A stretch of DNA of 64,000 nt, taken from assembly GCA_041656735.1 (NCBI GenBank), contig JBBACY010000008.1:27679-91678 (forward strand), written 5' to 3'. The translations under genes and the position numbers were made by a program. Positions 17,849 to 26,671 of this stretch are shown here, piece by piece. Source of the DNA: Perlabentimonas sp041656735. Lineage in GTDB: Bacteria; Bacteroidota; Bacteroidia; Bacteroidales; Tenuifilaceae. Within the stretch, counting starts at the first letter, position 1, and each line of letters begins with the position of its first letter. Below the pieces are notes generated by a model. That model ran no database searches. It had not been told where the DNA came from and was given only the letters and a program-made list of their open reading frames with translations.

Positions 17849-19300
17849 ATGAAAACAAATAGAATAGTTGCGCCAATAATTTATGCAGTTATTGGGGGGG
17901 CAGTGTTTTTTGCATTCACTCATTTTATCCAACCAAAACAGCCACAGGGAGCACCTTCAAGTGTTTTAACTACAGACACAGCGCCCGTTAGGCTCGCATC
18001 ATTTGCGACCAGTACAGGTGAAATTACCGATTTTACCTTTGCTGCCGATAGAACCATACACAGTGTGGTGCACGTTAAAACAAAATCAGTGAGAGTGCAG
18101 CCAAATTACTCATTTGGCAACCCTTTTTACGATTTCTTTTTCGGCCCTGGTCAGCGTGAGTCACAACCAGTAATAGGATCGGGTTCTGGGGTAATTATTA
18201 GCGACGATGGTTATATTGTAACTAACAACCATGTTGTTGACAATGCCGAAAATATTGAGGTTGTACTAAACGATAAGCGCGCTTTTGATGCCACGGTGGT
18301 TGGACGAGACCCAAATTCCGATTTGGCCATAATAAAGATTGATTCGAAGGATTTACCATATATTCCATTTGGAAATTCGGAAGATTTGAGGGTTGGTGAG
18401 TGGGTTCTTGCCGTAGGTAATCCTTTCAACCTAAACTCAACGGTAACGGCTGGTATTGTAAGTGCTAAAGCTCGTAACATTAATATTCCTTCTAATCAGT
18501 ATGCCATCGAGTCGTTTATACAAACCGACGCCGCCGTTAACCCTGGTAACAGTGGAGGTGCTTTAGTTAATTTAAAGGGCGAACTGGTTGGAATCAATAC
18601 AGCCATAGCCTCACAAACAGGAAATTTTGCAGGATATTCATTCGCTATTCCAACTTCGATAGCACGAAAGGTTGCACTCGATATTATTGAATATGGAGAA
18701 GTGCAACGTGCCATACTTGGTATTAGTATTGACGATGTAACATCTGATAAAGCCAAGGAGGCTGGTATTAAAGAGCTTAAAGGAGTTTTTATTGTAGATG
18801 TTGTTGAGGGTGGAGCTGCTGAAGAAATCGGGCTCAAGGGAGGAGACGTTATTTTGCAGGTAAATGGAGTTGAAGTGAATACTCCAAATCAGCTACAAGA
18901 GCAAATTAGCAAGTATAGGCCAAAAGATAAAGTTGAACTATTAGTAAATAGGAACAATAAAAAGAAACATTATGAGGCCGTGCTTCGTAATACAAAAGGT
19001 GGTTTCGAGGTGGTAAAGGCCGATCAGGTGCTTGAGGTGCTCGGAGCCGAGTTTGAAGAGATAGATCCTGATTTAAAGCGTAAACTGGGTATTCGGGATG
19101 GTATCCAAATTACTAGCATTAAAAAAGGTAAACTTCAAGAACAGGGCGTGAAGAAAGGGTTTATTGTGACTCGAGTAAACAGAACTAGGGTTTCAACTGT
19201 TAAGGACCTGCACCAAATGTTTACAAACCTATCGGGAGGAGTACTGATAGAAGGAGTTTACCCAAATGGAGTAGTAGCGTACTATGCAATAGGCTTGTAA
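17849..19300 (+). CDS. Deg/HtrA periplasmic serine protease
   Basis: Envelope quality-control protease (DegP/DegQ type). The ATG at 17849 (MKTNRIVAPIIYAVIGGAVF) gives an N-terminal membrane or signal segment; upstream in-frame codons are not conserved-looking. The trypsin-like domain has the full triad: His in VTNNHVVDNAENI, Asp in DPNSDLAIIKID and Ser in VNPGNSGGALVN. Two PDZ domains follow, at about residues 285-375 (AILGISIDDV...GGDVILQVNGVEV) and 405-483. Length about 483 residues, normal for the family. Monocistronic. Confidence 0.95.
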   Translation: MKTNRIVAPIIYAVIGGAVFFAFTHFIQPKQPQGAPSSVLTTDTAPVRLASFATSTGEITDFTFAADRTIHSVVHVKTKSVRVQPNYSFGNPFYDFFFGPGQRESQPVIGSGSGVIISDDGYIVTNNHVVDNAENIEVVLNDKRAFDATVVGRDPNSDLAIIKIDSKDLPYIPFGNSEDLRVGEWVLAVGNPFNLNSTVTAGIVSAKARNINIPSNQYAIESFIQTDAAVNPGNSGGALVNLKGELVGINTAIASQTGNFAGYSFAIPTSIARKVALDIIEYGEVQRAILGISIDDVTSDKAKEAGIKELKGVFIVDVVEGGAAEEIGLKGGDVILQVNGVEVNTPNQLQEQISKYRPKDKVELLVNRNNKKKHYEAVLRNTKGGFEVVKADQVLEVLGAEFEEIDPDLKRKLGIRDGIQITSIKKGKLQEQGVKKGFIVTRVNRTRVSTVKDLHQMFTNLSGGVLIEGVYPNGVVAYYAIGL

Positions 19301-19364
19301 ATAATTGCTTACCATACTCGCTATTAAACATAATGGTTAGTTTTTTTCTAATCACAATATTTGC

Positions 19365-19372
19365 TAACTTTG
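19365..19372 (+). promoter_or_regulatory. Promoter -7 box of rpoD (TAACTTTG)
   Basis: Exact TAnnTTTG match 127 bp before the rpoD start. This indicates that the primary sigma gene is read by its own holoenzyme. Confidence 0.55.
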
Positions 19373-19499
19373 CGAACATTTTGACTAAAAAAGTATTTTT
19401 TTAGGCACAAAACACCCGATTTGGCCAACAATTCCTTGTAGCCAACGTTTTATACTTGACATTATTTGCATTTTGCCATAACTTCGTGAAAAATTTGAG

Positions 19500-20360
19500 A
19501 TGAGACAACTGAAAATCACAAAATCGATTACTAATAGGGAGAGCGCTTCTCTTGATAAATATCTGCAGGAGATAGGTAAGGAGGAACTTATTACCGTTGA
19601 GGAAGAGGTAGAGCTGGCGCAGCGTATTAAGAAGGGCGATCAGGAAGCACTAGAAAAGTTGACCCGTGCTAATTTAAGGTTTGTGGTTTCTGTTGCTAAG
19701 CAGTATCAGAACCAGGGACTTAGTTTGCCCGACCTTATTAATGAGGGTAACCTTGGGTTAATAAAAGCCGCCGAAAAGTTTGATGAAACTCGTGGTTTTA
19801 AGTTTATTTCGTATGCCGTTTGGTGGATTAGACAATCGATACTGCAGGCACTTGCGGAGCAATCACGTATTGTAAGGCTTCCTCTTAATCAGGTTGGTTC
19901 ACTTAATAAAATAAATAAGGCATTCTCTAAATTCGAGCAGCAATTCGAAAGAACTCCCTCGCCGGAGGAATTGGCCGAGATACTTGAATTACCAAAAGAG
20001 AAAGTTGCTGATACGTTGCGTGTGTCTGGTAGGCACGTATCAGTTGATGCTCCTTTTGTTGATGGGGAAGAGAATAGTTTACTCGATGTGTTGGTTAATA
20101 GTGATTCGCCTAACGCCGACCGTGCACTGCTTAACGAATCGTTATGTCGTGAGATTGATCGTTCGCTAGCCACTCTAACTGAGCGCGAGCGTGATATTAT
20201 TAAACTTTTTTTTGGAATTAGCTGTCAGGAGATGACGCTTGAAGAGATTGGCGAAAGGTTTGGATTAACACGCGAGCGTGTGCGTCAAATAAAAGAAAAG
20301 GCCATTAGACGATTAAGACATACGTCGAGGAGTAAGTTGTTGAAAGCATACTTAGGATAG
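19500..20360 (+). CDS. rpoD: Primary RNA polymerase sigma factor, Bacteroidota type
   Basis: The housekeeping sigma factor. At 286 residues it lacks the long region 1.1 and non-conserved spacer of proteobacterial RpoD, as is typical for the Bacteroidota sigma-ABfr. Region 1.2 (SLDKYLQEIGKEELITVEEE), region 2 (LRFVVSVAKQYQNQGLSLPDLINEGNLGLIKAAEKFD, YAVWWIRQSI), region 3 and region 4 with its helix-turn-helix (MTLEEIGERFGLTRERVRQIKEKAIRRLR) are all present. Its known promoter preference (TTTG / TAnnTTTG) agrees with the -7 boxes found across this window. Confidence 0.97.
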   Translation: MRQLKITKSITNRESASLDKYLQEIGKEELITVEEEVELAQRIKKGDQEALEKLTRANLRFVVSVAKQYQNQGLSLPDLINEGNLGLIKAAEKFDETRGFKFISYAVWWIRQSILQALAEQSRIVRLPLNQVGSLNKINKAFSKFEQQFERTPSPEELAEILELPKEKVADTLRVSGRHVSVDAPFVDGEENSLLDVLVNSDSPNADRALLNESLCREIDRSLATLTERERDIIKLFFGISCQEMTLEEIGERFGLTRERVRQIKEKAIRRLRHTSRSKLLKAYLG

Positions 20361-20382
20361 TTTTTACAATACTATATAAATA

Positions 20383-20407
20383 AAAACCCCGCAATAGCGG
20401 GGTTTTT
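20383..20407. terminator. Bidirectional terminator between rpoD and fabI
   Basis: Hairpin CCCGC-AATA-GCGGG flanked by AAAAA on the left and TTTTT on the right (one C bulged). Lies between convergent rpoD and fabI and works in either direction. Confidence 0.88.
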
Positions 20408-20429
20408 ATTTATATATCAATTAAGTATG

Positions 20430-21269
20430 CTAATCACAATCTCGGCACTCGTCGAGGTTTTTATTGTAAACAGCCATTGCCTTTTGGCTCATTCCCATAC
20501 TCGAGAATCCGCCATCGTGGTAAATGTTTTGCATCGTAATTTTGCGGGTCAAATCGCTAAACAGCGTTATACAAAAACCAGCGCATTCGTGAGCATCGGC
20601 ATTACCAAGGGGTGACATACGGTCGGTAAAATCCATTAAACCTTCAAAGCCCATAACCCCGCTACCGGCGGTGGTAAGGGTTGGCGATTGCGAAATGGTG
20701 TTGATTCGAACCTTGCGTTCGCGACCAAAAATATATCCAAAGCTTCGGGCTATTGACTCAAGCAGCGCCTTGGCATCGGCCATATCATTATAGCCATAAA
20801 GCGTACGTTGGGCGGCTATATAGGAGAGGGCAAGAACTGAACCCCATTCGTTTATAGCATCCTTTTTCCAAGCTACCTGTAGCATTTTATGAAACGAAAT
20901 GGCAGAAATGTCGAGTGTTTTCAGGAAGTTGTTGTAATCTAAATCGTCGTATGTTCGTCCTTTCCTAACATTGGGCGACATGCCAATGGAATGAAGTACA
21001 AAATCGACCTTACCTCCAAAGTGTTTAGTGGCTTCATCGAATAGGGTTTCTAAATCTTCAACCTTTGTGGCATCAGCAGGGATTAGTAGCGCATTGCATT
21101 TTTTTGCTAGGTCATTTACCGAGCCCATTCGTAAGGCCACGGGGGTGTTTGTTAAAACTATTTCGGCACCTGCGGCATGAGCCATTTCAGCAACATGCCA
21201 AGCAATAGAACTCTCGTTCAGCGCGCCAAAAATTATCCCTTTTTTACCTTTTAGTAAGTTGTTAGTCAT
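20430..21269 (-). CDS. fabI: Enoyl-ACP reductase (NADH), FabI type
   Basis: Last reduction step of type II fatty-acid synthesis. It is an SDR-fold protein of 279 residues with the FabI-specific N-terminal motif KGIIFGALNESSIAWHVAE (the atypical dinucleotide loop), VDFVLHSIGMSP, and the catalytic pair in YGYNDMADAKALLESIARSFG (Tyr...Lys). FabI is the target of triclosan in other bacteria. The C-terminus is extended by an acidic Cys-rich tail (DECRDCD), of unknown role. It has its own promoter at 21292. Confidence 0.95.
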   Translation of the reverse strand: MTNNLLKGKKGIIFGALNESSIAWHVAEMAHAAGAEIVLTNTPVALRMGSVNDLAKKCNALLIPADATKVEDLETLFDEATKHFGGKVDFVLHSIGMSPNVRKGRTYDDLDYNNFLKTLDISAISFHKMLQVAWKKDAINEWGSVLALSYIAAQRTLYGYNDMADAKALLESIARSFGYIFGRERKVRINTISQSPTLTTAGSGVMGFEGLMDFTDRMSPLGNADAHECAGFCITLFSDLTRKITMQNIYHDGGFSSMGMSQKAMAVYNKNLDECRDCD

Positions 21270-21291
21270 GTATTCTTAAGTTAATTAATAA

Positions 21292-21299
21292 CAAATGTA
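21292..21299 (-). promoter_or_regulatory. Promoter -7 box of fabI
   Basis: Minus-strand TACATTTG (TAnnTTTG) 22 bp before the fabI start. Confidence 0.6.
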
Positions 21300-21412
21300 A
21301 TATAAATTGATGTTACGTTTATTTCGACTAATAAAAATGTAAACAAACCATTGCCGGCTATGTTCGTTAGTTAAGTTAAAATTAATTGCTGAATGCTTGT
21401 GTTGTGAGTGTA

Positions 21413-23071
21413 TTACTCTGTGTCTAGTAGATGTTTAGCGTTTATAATAGCAGCGTCAGAAATCTCTTCGCCGCTAAGCATTTTGGCTACTTCTGTTATC
21501 CTTTCCTGAGGGGTTAATCTTCTTATCAGGGTTTTTGTTGTATTGTTACTGTGCTCTTTGTACACTAAAAAATGATGATCCCCTTTGCTTGCAATTTGGG
21601 GCAAGTGCGTAATGTTAATTACCTGCATGCCCTGTGCCATATCGTTTATAATGTTTCCTACCTTATCGGCTATTCCACCCGAAACGCCTGTGTCTATCTC
21701 ATCGAGAATGATAGTTGGTAGGCCCGTAGTTTTAACCATTAATGATTTTAGACTAAGCATAAGCCTTGACAGTTCTCCTCCCGAGGCCACCTTGGCAAGC
21801 TCGTTTAGCGACACCTGTTTATTTGCCGAAAAGAGGAATGATACTTTGTCTATACCCCAGTTTTTGAGAATGGGAAGCATTTCGAACTTTACCTTAAATT
21901 CGGCATGGGGCATACCTAGTTGTTCAAGTAGGCCTTTTATACTCTGCTCAAACTCTTGGCTTGCTGAAACTCTTTTCTGGCTTATGCTTTTAGCTTGTTT
22001 AAGTGCAGCGTTGTGCACGCTTTCTAACTTCGTGCTTTTTTCGATAATAGTTTGGTCGTAACTAGTAATTTCGTTTACCTGATTAGCTAGCTTGTCTCTT
22101 AATGCAATTAGCTCGTTAACCGACGAAACATGGTGCTTTTGTTGGAGCGTAAAAATTAAATCGAGCCTTTGGTTTACAACCTGCAGTTCATTAGGGTCGA
22201 GGTCAACTTTTTCGTTTTGTATCTCAATTTCGTGTGCTATATCATTTAGTTCAATCCTAGCACTTTCAATTCGTTGCGCCAATATTTCGGCCAGAGGATG
22301 GAAACCAATAATTTTTGAAATGGTTGTTTCAGCCTCCTTTAGCCATATTAGAGTTGACGTTTCTTCGGAGTTGAGCAGTAAAGATGTAGTGTTGAGCGCT
22401 GTTTTAATATCTTCGGCATGGGCTAGTTGTTTTTGAAGCGTTTCAAGTTCAAGGTCTTCTCCTGGCACCAGTTTTGCCTCGGTAAGTTGGTTTAGTTGAA
22501 ACTGCAAGTAATCGAGATCTGCTTTAGCCTGTTGCGCTTTCTGTTTTAACTCGTTAACCTCATTATTGAGGGTTTTATATTCCTCAAAAACTTTGCTGTA
22601 TGCAATCAGGTCTCCCGCATTGGCTGCAAACGAATCAAGTACCGATAGCTGAAAACTTCCATCGGCAAGCAAAAGATTCTCGTGCTGTGAATGAATGTCG
22701 ATAATTTGACCTACTAACTCCTTTAGTATGGTAAGCGTAACTGGCAACTCGTTTACAAAAGCTCTCGATTTACCTGCGGGGTTTATGTGCCTTCGTATTG
22801 TTGTTACGTTTGAATATTCAAGATCGTTAAGATCAAAGAATTTTTCGAGATTATGACCATCTAGACTGAATGTTCCCTCAACCACGCAAGGTGCTGATTT
22901 ATCTTTTAGGGTATTAACATCGGCTCGGTGACCTAAAATTAGGCTAAGAGCTCCCAATAAAATTGATTTACCCGCACCCGTTTCGCCAGTAATTATGTTT
23001 AGCCCCTCATGAAAATTTATTTCAAGGGCGTCGATAAGCGCATAATTTTTAACAAGAAGGGTTTTAAGCAT
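21413..23071 (-). CDS. recN: DNA repair protein RecN
   Basis: SMC-like ATPase acting at double-strand breaks. It has 552 residues. The N-terminal half-ATPase carries Walker A (GETGAGKSILLGAL), then a coiled-coil arm of about 200 residues, then the C-terminal half with the ABC signature (VASGGELSRLMLSLKS), Walker B (PTIILDEIDTGVSGGIADKV) and the switch His (INITHLPQIAS). It is the last gene of the bamD-rpoZ-coaBC-porD-recN unit, 28 bp after porD. Confidence 0.97.
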   Translation of the reverse strand: MLKTLLVKNYALIDALEINFHEGLNIITGETGAGKSILLGALSLILGHRADVNTLKDKSAPCVVEGTFSLDGHNLEKFFDLNDLEYSNVTTIRRHINPAGKSRAFVNELPVTLTILKELVGQIIDIHSQHENLLLADGSFQLSVLDSFAANAGDLIAYSKVFEEYKTLNNEVNELKQKAQQAKADLDYLQFQLNQLTEAKLVPGEDLELETLQKQLAHAEDIKTALNTTSLLLNSEETSTLIWLKEAETTISKIIGFHPLAEILAQRIESARIELNDIAHEIEIQNEKVDLDPNELQVVNQRLDLIFTLQQKHHVSSVNELIALRDKLANQVNEITSYDQTIIEKSTKLESVHNAALKQAKSISQKRVSASQEFEQSIKGLLEQLGMPHAEFKVKFEMLPILKNWGIDKVSFLFSANKQVSLNELAKVASGGELSRLMLSLKSLMVKTTGLPTIILDEIDTGVSGGIADKVGNIINDMAQGMQVINITHLPQIASKGDHHFLVYKEHSNNTTKTLIRRLTPQERITEVAKMLSGEEISDAAIINAKHLLDTE

Positions 23072-23099
23072 GGTTTTAGTGGGTTAGTTTACCAAAATC

Positions 23100-24032
23100 T
23101 TAGCGCCCCATGGTGTCGCTAGAGTTGATACGATTATATTTCGTAACGTTGGAGTTGTCAATCTCACTTAGTATGTTAACAACCCGCGTTTTCTCAGCAG
23201 GGAACGATTCGGAGAATATATTCACGAATTCCTCGCTTTTTGCATCGAAAAACACCTGGAGTAAGTACATATAAGGGTCGGGTTTTTCTCTGAAAACCTT
23301 TTGGATGCTAGTAAGCAAATCGGCAATTTCAGCACGACCCTCGACCAACTTATCGCTCATGCGATCGAGCCCAAGCCGGTGGTATTTATAAATCACCTCC
23401 CTAATTGGCCTATACTTTGGGTTTTGAAGGTTTTCAGAAAGCCAATACCTGTTTTTTCTATTGCCATCGTATGCCTTCCATCCCCTTTCGCCATCGGCGC
23501 CGTTTTGGGCGTTATTAACTATATTGTTGGCCTTTTGGAAGTATTCGGTTCCCCCAAGGTACGAGAACGAGTCGTAATCGAAACCCAGGATGATATAGGC
23601 ATAGTATGCAAGTATGGATGTAAGATTATTTGAATGGCGTGTTTCAGAAAATTCGAGCTGGTCGAACTCAATATAACGAAATTGAAGGTTATTGTCAACA
23701 ATGTTTAGCATTGTTGTATTGTATGATGTGCCAAAAATGGGGCGACGAGCCTGAACTTGAAGTGAGCCTCGGAATTCGTCGGATCCAATTTGCTCGTTAA
23801 GGGTTAGCGTAACGTTACACTCTATGCGTTCGTCTTGGCCATAAATATGGTTTGTCCACGGCGTATTATTCATAAACTCGTAAACTGCAGTTTGAAGAGT
23901 TTGAAACAATTGCCTATTTGTGCCCTGGATTTTTTGTGAGTTAATTTGCACGTTACACCTTAACTCTTGCTGGAACGAGAGTAAGGGTATGAGCAGGAAA
24001 AGAGTAAAGAGCGTTAATCTGGAGATTTTCAT
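23100..24032 (-). CDS. porD: T9SS-associated protein PorD (DUF4835)
   Basis: A secreted protein of about 310 residues with a signal peptide (ISRLTLFTLFLLIPLLSFQQ). It has the PorD/DUF4835 pattern: LRCNVQINSQKIQGTNRQLFQTLQ, FMNNTPWT, ERIECNVTLTLNE, FRYIEFDQLEFSE, LTSILAYYAYIILGFDYDSFS and GGTEYFQKA. PorD was identified as a type IX secretion gene in Porphyromonas gingivalis. The ATG at 24032 is chosen over a TTG two codons upstream. Its place behind coaBC is common in Bacteroidota. Confidence 0.88.
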   Translation of the reverse strand: MKISRLTLFTLFLLIPLLSFQQELRCNVQINSQKIQGTNRQLFQTLQTAVYEFMNNTPWTNHIYGQDERIECNVTLTLNEQIGSDEFRGSLQVQARRPIFGTSYNTTMLNIVDNNLQFRYIEFDQLEFSETRHSNNLTSILAYYAYIILGFDYDSFSYLGGTEYFQKANNIVNNAQNGADGERGWKAYDGNRKNRYWLSENLQNPKYRPIREVIYKYHRLGLDRMSDKLVEGRAEIADLLTSIQKVFREKPDPYMYLLQVFFDAKSEEFVNIFSESFPAEKTRVVNILSEIDNSNVTKYNRINSSDTMGR

Positions 24033-24059
24033 GGCCAAAGTGTTTTTGAGCGTATTGGG

Positions 24060-25265
24060 TTAGGCAATACCCATTAATTTCACCAGCTGTTCAATAATAT
24101 CGGTAGCAACTTCCTTTTTTTGTTTGGTTTCGAATTTATTTATAGTGTTGTTGCTGTGAATTATGGTAACCTTATTTGTACTAACATCAAAACCAGCCCC
24201 CTCATCGTTGGTTGAGTTGAGTACAATAAAATCGAAGTTTTTCGATACTAATTTTTGCTTAGCGTTTTCTATCTCGTTCTGTGTTTCGAGTGCAAAACCA
24301 ACTAGTATTTGGCCATCCTTTTTGTTTGCTCCTAAGTGTTTAGCAATATCTTTTGTGGGTTCAAGCTCAAGAGTGAGCGATTTATCTTTGCTCTTAATTT
24401 TCTGATTAACAACTTGTTTTGGGGTAAAGTCGCTTACGGCAGCAGCTAAAATAGCAGCATCACAGATACCAAATTGGCTTGTTGCCGCTTCAAACATTTG
24501 TTCGGCGCTGGTTACCTTTTGTATCTCAATGTTTGGGTGGTTGGGGATTTCTTTTGATGGCCCCGTAATCATAATAACCTTAGCCCCTTTTTCGGCAAGA
24601 GCTAAAGCTAAGGCGGCGCCCATTTTTCCAGACGAGCGGTTTCCTATAAACCGAACAGGATCAATTGGTTCGAATGTTGGGCCCGAGGTAACGAGAATGG
24701 TTTTATTGTGAAGTAATTGGCTGTTTGAGAAGAACTGTGCAACATTTTTTGCAATAGCCTCGGGTTCCTCCATTCTGCCTTTCCCCATTAATCCGCTAGC
24801 AAGTTCACCCGTGGTGGCTTCAATAATTATGTTGCCTCGGTGGCAAAGTTTTTCTATGTTCTCTTGTGTAGCTGGGTGCTTGAACATATCTAAATCCATG
24901 GCAGGTGCCACCATAACGGGGCATTTTGCCGATAGATAAGATGTGAGTAGCAGGTTGTCGGCAATGCCATTAGCCATTTTGGCAATGGTGTTTGCCGATG
25001 CAGGGGCAATAAGGTATAAATCAGCCCATATACCTAAATCGACATGGCTATTCCAACTTCCATTTTCGGGGTCAAAAAAATCGACAAGTATTGGACTTTT
25101 CGAGAGGGTTGCAAGCGTTAAAGGGGTAATAAACTCTTTTGCAAGTGGGGTCATAACAACTTTAACATTAGCCCCTTGCTTAACCAAAAGACGAACTAAC
25201 GTAGCTGCTTTGTAGGCTGCTATGCTACCGGTTATGCCAAGCAGTATGTTTTTCCCCTTAATCAT
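24060..25265 (-). CDS. coaBC: Bifunctional phosphopantothenoylcysteine decarboxylase / phosphopantothenate-cysteine ligase
   Basis: Catalyses two steps of coenzyme A synthesis. The N-terminal flavoprotein domain (CoaC) has ILLGITGSIAAYKA, the active His in NSHVDLGIWAD, and PAMDLDMFKHPA. The C-terminal synthetase domain (CoaB) begins near residue 185 with ILVTSGPTFEPIDPVRFIGNRSSGKMG and has the nucleotide site and a late Lys-rich loop (VVNQKIKSKDKSL). It is 401 residues, usual length. Its ATG overlaps the rpoZ stop by one base (TAATG), implying coupled translation. Confidence 0.96.
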   Translation of the reverse strand: MIKGKNILLGITGSIAAYKAATLVRLLVKQGANVKVVMTPLAKEFITPLTLATLSKSPILVDFFDPENGSWNSHVDLGIWADLYLIAPASANTIAKMANGIADNLLLTSYLSAKCPVMVAPAMDLDMFKHPATQENIEKLCHRGNIIIEATTGELASGLMGKGRMEEPEAIAKNVAQFFSNSQLLHNKTILVTSGPTFEPIDPVRFIGNRSSGKMGAALALALAEKGAKVIMITGPSKEIPNHPNIEIQKVTSAEQMFEAATSQFGICDAAILAAAVSDFTPKQVVNQKIKSKDKSLTLELEPTKDIAKHLGANKKDGQILVGFALETQNEIENAKQKLVSKNFDFIVLNSTNDEGAGFDVSTNKVTIIHSNNTINKFETKQKKEVATDIIEQLVKLMGIA

Positions 25266-25600
25266 TAGCTTCCCTGTTCTTGTCCCTCAAAACCTTTACG
25301 GTGGTATAATTTTGAATCTAAAAATTCTTGTAGCGCAATAAGAGCAGGCTTTGGAAGACGTTCGTAAAACTTGCTAATTTCTATTTGCTCACGATTTTCA
25401 AAAACTTCCTCCAGATTGTCAGTGTAGTAGGCAAACTCTTCTAGTTTTCGGTTTAGCTCATACTTCATTTCCTGGCTTATTTTATTGGCGCGTTTACCAA
25501 TAATACGAACAGATTCGTAAATATTTCCTGTTTCCGAATCGAGTTCGCTGAAATTCTGAGTTGTTGTTGTTAAGGGTGCCGTCAATTTTTTGAAATCCAT
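25265..25600 (-). CDS. rpoZ: RNA polymerase omega subunit, Bacteroidota type
   Basis: A 111-residue protein with the omega core (SETGNIYESVRIIGKRANKISQEMKYELNRKLEEFA) that stabilises RNA polymerase. It is longer and more diverged than proteobacterial omega, with an extra C-terminal helix, as in other Bacteroidota. The position between bamD and coaBC is conserved in the phylum and supports the call. It is 12 bp after bamD and overlaps coaBC by one base. Confidence 0.85.
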   Translation of the reverse strand: MDFKKLTAPLTTTTQNFSELDSETGNIYESVRIIGKRANKISQEMKYELNRKLEEFAYYTDNLEEVFENREQIEISKFYERLPKPALIALQEFLDSKLYHRKGFEGQEQGS

Positions 25601-25612
25601 AGCTATTTTGAT

Positions 25613-26407
25613 TTATTTGTTTTCTGTAACTTTAATGGTGCTGGCATAAATTCTTTCAGCTTCGCGCTTGTGTTTTGTTTCGGGGTACTCTCCCATAAGA
25701 TTATAGTACTCATCAAGTGTGTTCTGAAAACGTTCTTTTCGTTTCTCAACTACGCTGTTGCTGGCTAAACTGTATGAGGCCTGTAGTACCATAAAAAGCA
25801 TATCTTCACGATACTCGGTAGTGGGGAACTCTATTAAACTATTTTTAAGGGCAGTAATAGCCGATTTGTAGTCATCCATATCATAGTAAAGTTTTGCGCT
25901 TATGTATGATTTTTCGACAAGTTTATTACGCAACTCGTTAAGGATAGTGTTTACCTCTGCCTTTCGGGTTGTGTTAGGGTATCGAGTAATAAACTCACTA
26001 AAAGCCGAAATAGCTTGTTGTGTTGTTTGCTGATCTAACAAAGGCCTAGGCGACGATTTATAAAAGCAGTAAGCATACATAAATTCTGCCTGTTCTTTAA
26101 ATTCGCTGCGAGGGTAGTTCTTTCGATACTGGTCAAAATAGTGTGCCGCCAAAAGATAGTCACCCTGGTAAAAGTACCCATTTGATAGGTAAAAGTCTAT
26201 CGTATCGGCCTGCATTGTGCCTTTGTAAACAGGACTAATATGCTCAAATAGCGTTGTGTACTTGTAGTGGTCTTTGTTCTTGTAGAACTCGAGCCCTTCT
26301 TTGTACATAAGCGGGTAGTCCTTGGTTTTTAGTAGTTTATCAATTTTGCTGCACGATGCACCAACTAAAACCAGAATAATAATTGCAATGAGGTTTATCC
26401 TTTTCAT
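25613..26407 (-). CDS. bamD: Outer membrane assembly lipoprotein BamD
   Basis: Lipoprotein of the BAM complex that inserts beta-barrel proteins. The signal peptide ends in a lipobox (LVGASC, Cys at about residue 19). Tetratricopeptide-like repeats follow: KDYPLMYKEGLEFYKNKDHYK, YFYQGDYLLAAHYFDQYRKNYPRSEF, AISAFSEFITRYPNT and DYKSAITALKNSLIEFPTTEY. It has 264 residues, the family norm. First gene of the rpoZ-coaBC-porD-recN unit. Confidence 0.95.
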   Translation of the reverse strand: MKRINLIAIIILVLVGASCSKIDKLLKTKDYPLMYKEGLEFYKNKDHYKYTTLFEHISPVYKGTMQADTIDFYLSNGYFYQGDYLLAAHYFDQYRKNYPRSEFKEQAEFMYAYCFYKSSPRPLLDQQTTQQAISAFSEFITRYPNTTRKAEVNTILNELRNKLVEKSYISAKLYYDMDDYKSAITALKNSLIEFPTTEYREDMLFMVLQASYSLASNSVVEKRKERFQNTLDEYYNLMGEYPETKHKREAERIYASTIKVTENK

Positions 26408-26478
26408 AACTAGTAACTAATCAATTCAATGTATAAACACAATTATTACACGGTTATTGTGTCCAGTATTTAAGCGAG

Positions 26479-26486
26479 CAAAGTTA
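26479..26486 (-). promoter_or_regulatory. Promoter -7 box of the bamD operon
   Basis: Minus-strand TAACTTTG (TAnnTTTG) 71 bp before the bamD start. Confidence 0.55.
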
Positions 26487-26624
26487 GTAAGATAATTGTA
26501 AGATGCGATGCAATAGTTTAGTAAATTACCTCTTAGGAGGTTAAAAAGTTTTAATAATTCAAGTGATACATTTTTTGTTAGCCCAACAAAAGATGAATTA
26601 TTTACTTTTCTGTTTAAAAAAAAT

Positions 26625-26632
26625 TACTTTTG
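26625..26632 (+). promoter_or_regulatory. Promoter -7 box of the alpha-oxoamine synthase gene
   Basis: TACTTTTG, exact TAnnTTTG match, 39 bp before the GTG start at 26672. Confidence 0.6.
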
Positions 26633-26671
26633 TCCATAATTCCGACTATGTTTCACTAAAACGTTATTATC